From assembly GCA_032209605.1 (NCBI GenBank), contig JASFXZ010000009.1, positions 11,953,553 to 12,017,552 on the forward strand: a stretch of 64,000 nucleotides of DNA, read 5' to 3'. The DNA is from Mactromeris polynyma (lineage: Eukaryota; Mollusca; Bivalvia; Venerida; Mactridae). Made by a program: the position numbers and the translations under genes. Of the stretch, positions 61,405 through 64,000 are shown one piece after another (within the stretch, counting starts at the first letter, position 1; each line of letters opens with the position of its first letter). Under the pieces are notes generated by a model that worked only from the letters and a program-made list of their open reading frames with translations, made no database searches and was not told the origin of the DNA.

Positions 61405-62865
61405 CCCCGGTGAAATGCAGTTCATGAAATCATGAACTTTTCAAAACTTTCATGAACAGTTCATGAACTGGTCTTCAACAGTTCTTCATTTGTGTTCATG
61501 AACTTTTGGACATGAACCGTCCTTGAATTATGTTCATGAACAGTTCATGAACAATTAAAGAATACTGCAGTTCATGAACAATTAAAGAATACTGCAAAGT
61601 CCTTGAAATGACCATGAACATTTGCCAGTGCAATCATATCCATTTCATGAACTATAATGTATTTAATGGTTCAATAAAAGTTCTTAAACAGTTTCATAAT
61701 GACATTTTCAAAATTATTCAGTTTACCAAATCTGTGTCTATTTTAATGTAAAATGAAAGTTACAAGTCATAAATAGTAATGTACATGGATGGTTTGCTTT
61801 AAAGAGCCATTGTGGTATGACCATCTTGACTAGGCTGTAAGAGCTCTGACAAAAAATCTCCATAACAAAGTTGTACATGTATATATCCCTCAGTACTTAG
61901 CAATGTATGGTGTACTTGATAGCTATACATAGAGTTAAACCATGTTCCTTGCACAGCCACTGATAGATTTTGTGGATTTCTGTTGAGTTAACTTGTCATG
62001 GACAGTTCAAGAATGCTGCATAAATTTTACATTATTTACTCATGATGAAATTGGAATTTGCAATTTTGTTATTTCTTTCGAAAGTATTATTTATTTATGG
62101 CAAATGAAGTTCATTGCAAAACATAAAAAAATGACACTGTTGCAATATTATGTCACTTCCAAGAGTTAAACCAACATTTTGTTAATATTTTGAATTATTT
62201 TAGTAAATTACCTCCCTTTATCAATAATTACATATTTTTATTATTTTTTCCAATAAAAACACCATTAAAAAAATATATAGTGATAGTCTGCCTAGAATAT
62301 AGTAACTTGCAACTGCTGTGAAATTAAATTTAACAAACATTATACAATTTAGAAATCTATTTTAATTGTGTTTAGTTACCATATATATAGAAGGGAAAGG
62401 ACAGAACACTTCAACCATGGTATTGTATACAATAGGCTTACCCTGAATAGTTCATGAACTGTTCAAGTAATAAGCACCTTGAATGATTCATGTCCAGAAC
62501 ATGAAGTTAAAATGAGACTATGAAGATGTATAGGAAAAAGTCCATGAACTGTTCATGAAGTCTGTGTTCATGAACTGGTAATGAACTGAACATAAAATAC
62601 TGGGTTGTTGAATAGTTCATGAACAGTTCAAGAATGTTTGGCAATGAAATGTGCATTAAAGATTCTTGATTGTACTTCATGGACTGTTCATGTACTGTTC
62701 ATGAATCATATCCAATTCATGAACTAATAATATCATGAACATTTCATGAATTAGTCTCATTTTAACTTCAAGGAGTTTCATGAATTGTTCATATATTGTG
62801 AACATGAACTATGCATGAATATTTCATGAATAATTCATGAACTGTAACAGTTCATTTCACAGGGG
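61405..62865 (+). mobile_element. CCCCGGTGAAAT element with TTCATGAA motif, long copy
   Basis: This 1461-bp element starts CCCCGGTGAAATGCAGTTCA and ends TTCATTTCACAGGGG. ATAT is found on both sides and may be a target duplication. GTTCATGAAC words crowd both ends (61420-61590 and 62450-62850). Its centre (62060-62390) matches the centre of the element at 46315-47740, and its left 400 bp match the short copy at 16204-16764 in inverse orientation. A 27-bp segment (CAGTTCATGAACAATTAAAG AATACTG) is doubled near 61540-61597. No transposase is seen. Confidence 0.82.
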
Positions 62866-63010
62866 ATATCCAACCACATGTATTTCAAGTATATCGAACT
62901 CCTGTATTTCAGCAGCTACCATTCAAATGGACAATACATGACAGAATACCAAGATACATGCAGCATCCACAATAAAACTTATTTTCTATAGTAACAAACA
63001 TTTAACTTAC

Positions 63011-63097
63011 CTAACATCAACAGTGAGGGAGCCAGGATTAGCTTTCGACACTTTCTCCAACATATCCAGCAATTGCTGCGCTGTCGTAGCATCCAGA
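63011..63097 (-). CDS. PTPRN-like: IA-2/PTPRN-like protein, ectodomain exon 1 of those seen
   Basis: The exon lies between TTTGTTTACAG and TTAG|GTAAGT. One base completes the preceding codon, 28 codons follow, and two bases are left over. The product reads LDATTAQQLLDMLEKVSKA then NPGSLTVDV. IA-2 family proteins have at this place a helix of the type LxxxxxxxLLExL followed by a loop with GS and a strand (SGSFINISV in the vertebrate protein), which fits well. It is the start of the conserved mature ectodomain fold next to the membrane. The Tyr-Gly-Tyr-Ile-Val-type segment usually just before it must be in an upstream exon outside the window. Confidence 0.82.
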
Positions 63098-63248
63098 CTG
63101 TAAACAAACACAAGTTCTTCATTAATAGAAGTTACAGATCTTTATACAATTAAAATTTAATCATTCAAGATAATTGTGCAAAAAAAAGATACTTGATTGA
63201 TTATAAAGGAATTATGAAGTTGGGTAAAAATAAATATGAATAACAAGG

Positions 63249-63302
63249 TTGTACTTTGAATATGCCATTTCCTGATCAGGAAATGGCATATTCAAAGTAC
63301 AA
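63249..63302. repeat. Perfect 54-bp palindrome
   Basis: The sequence from TTGTACTTTGAATATGCCAT to ATGGCATATTCAAAGTACAA is its own reverse complement over 54 bases, with no spacer (centre CCTGATCAGG). It lies 151 bp from the nearest exon. It could be a very young hairpin element or an artefact of assembly or replication. Confidence 0.95.
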
Positions 63303-63390
63303 AGCAACCCCAAAAGCACAAGAAAATATACATGTTAAAAATTACAAAGGCAATCAAGACACGTACATGACACAAACATAATAGACGAAG

Positions 63391-64000
63391 GGAGAAAATA
63401 GGGAATGTCGGCTTTGGAATGACCTGAAAATAGGGAATACGGCTTTGGAATGACCTGAATATAGGGAATACGGCTTTGGAATGACCTGAAAATAGGGAAT
63501 ACGGCTTTGGAATGACCTGAAAATAGGGAATACGGCTGTGGAATGATCTGAAAATAGGGAATACGGCTTTGGAATGACCTGAAAATAGGGAATACGGCTT
63601 TGGAATGACCTGAATATAGGGAATACGGCTTTGGAATGACCTGAAAATAGGGAATACAGCTTTGGAATGACCTGAAAATAGGGAATACGGCTGTGGAATG
63701 ACCTGAAAATAGGGAATAAGGCTTTGGAATGACCTGAAAATAGGGAATACGGCTGTGGAATGACCTGAATATAGGGAATACGGCTTTGGAATGACCTGAA
63801 AATAGGGAACACGGCTGTGGAATGACCTGAAAATAGGGAATACATCTTTGGAATGACCTGAAAATAGGGAATACGGCTTTGGAATGACCTGAATATAGGG
63901 AATACGGCTTTGGAATGACCTGAAAATAGGGAACACGGCTGTGGAATGACCTGAAAATAGGGATACATCTTTGGAATGACCTGAAAATAGGGAATACGGC
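63391..64000. repeat. 31-bp minisatellite, at least 19 copies, cut by window edge
   Basis: Units of ATGACCTGAAAATAGGGAAT followed by ACGGCTTTGGA recur every 31 bp from 63419. There is one single-base loss near 63962. Variants are GAAAAT/GAATAT, GCTTT/GCTGT, ACGGC/ACATC and GGAATAC/GGAACAC. A four-unit pattern (124 bp) near 63716-63840 is repeated at 63841-63963, a sign of block duplication. Two minus-strand frames stay open over 600 bases, with a 31-residue repeat containing FPIFRSF, IPYFQVI and YSLFSGHS. No independent support for translation is visible. Confidence 0.95.

Larger units (their letters stand above)
38719..63010 (-). other. 24.3-kb intron of the IA-2-like gene
   Basis: This is the largest intron seen, with GTAAGT at its start (minus strand) and TTTTACAG at its end. 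It is filled with transposable element remains and three tandem arrays. The stretch 39218-39420 contains CTAGATGCCCAAGGGCAAC and TTGACCATGACCTTTGTG, typical of a diverged dispersed repeat. I find nothing recognisable in 38719-39217, 39421-40237, 40416-42390, 43723-44794, 45408-46314, 47741-48632, 49847-51610, 52123-53703, 54488-56624, 56976-58568, 59641-59926 and 60594-61404. Exceptions are a degenerate SINE-like patch near 51370-51480 (B-box-like GCAGGTTCAATCCTC) and CATGGTC-rich sequence near 57470-57895. Confidence 0.8.
63098..64000 (-). other. Intron upstream of the first exon seen (partial)
   Basis: This sequence precedes the acceptor at 63098-63099 and runs to the window edge. It holds a perfect palindrome and a 31-bp minisatellite. 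No other exon was recognised. The stretch 63303-63390 shows nothing of note. Confidence 0.7.

Noticed and set aside
63292..63968. Minus-strand proteins with FPIFRSF/YSLFSGHS repeats
   Set aside because: These are two frames of the same 31-bp minisatellite, which reads through by chance of its sequence.

Overview
This is a repeat-rich, intron-dominated stretch of an animal genome, most likely a bivalve mollusc. The lineage call is inference: several dispersed repeats have the look of repeats common in bivalve genomes (ends such as AACAAGAGATGTTTGTAAAACA with tails of GACCGACGGACGG type, and AACAAGAGGGCCATGA ... TCAAGTGAGCTAAAA). The protein evidence supports an animal but does not separate phyla. 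There are no prokaryotic-style operons, rRNAs or CRISPR arrays.

Only one cellular gene is clearly supported. Four exons on the minus strand, at 63011-63097, 38639-38718, 24003-24070 and 4455-4652, join in frame with matching splice phases and GT-AG borders. They encode the membrane-proximal ectodomain, the transmembrane helix and the start of the cytoplasmic tail of an IA-2/ICA512-type receptor phosphatase (PTPRN/PTPRN2, nematode ida-1), a dense-core-vesicle membrane protein. Only 433 coding bases lie in 64 kb. The introns are 24.3, 14.6 and 19.4 kb, and the signal peptide, most of the ectodomain and the phosphatase-like domain are outside the window.

Layout from left to right: 1-4454 is the intron after the transmembrane exon, with SINE fragments and a 49-bp minisatellite. 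4653-24002 holds a 36-bp minisatellite, palindromic hairpin MITEs, a 1.4-kb pogo/Tigger-like non-autonomous transposon, one CCCCTGTGAAA-ended element and nested SINE-like repeats. 24071-38638 is dominated by an 80-copy 57-bp minisatellite that grew inside a tRNA-headed SINE and was later split by an 811-bp Harbinger-like insertion, followed by a 22-copy 44-bp minisatellite. 38719-63010 carries a decayed Tc1-type transposase, a 61-bp minisatellite attached to another copy of the same SINE, two related 1.4-kb elements with different palindromic subterminal motifs, further TIR elements and a 51-copy 12-bp array. The right edge has a 54-bp perfect palindrome and a 31-bp minisatellite that runs off the window.

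Most long open reading frames are by-products of tandem arrays whose period is a multiple of three (12, 36 and 57 bp); the 31-bp array also stays open in some frames by chance of its sequence. They should not be taken as genes without transcript evidence. The most interesting material is the birth of a minisatellite inside a SINE, the exact Harbinger insertion into it, and the wholesale change of subterminal motif between two homologous transposons.
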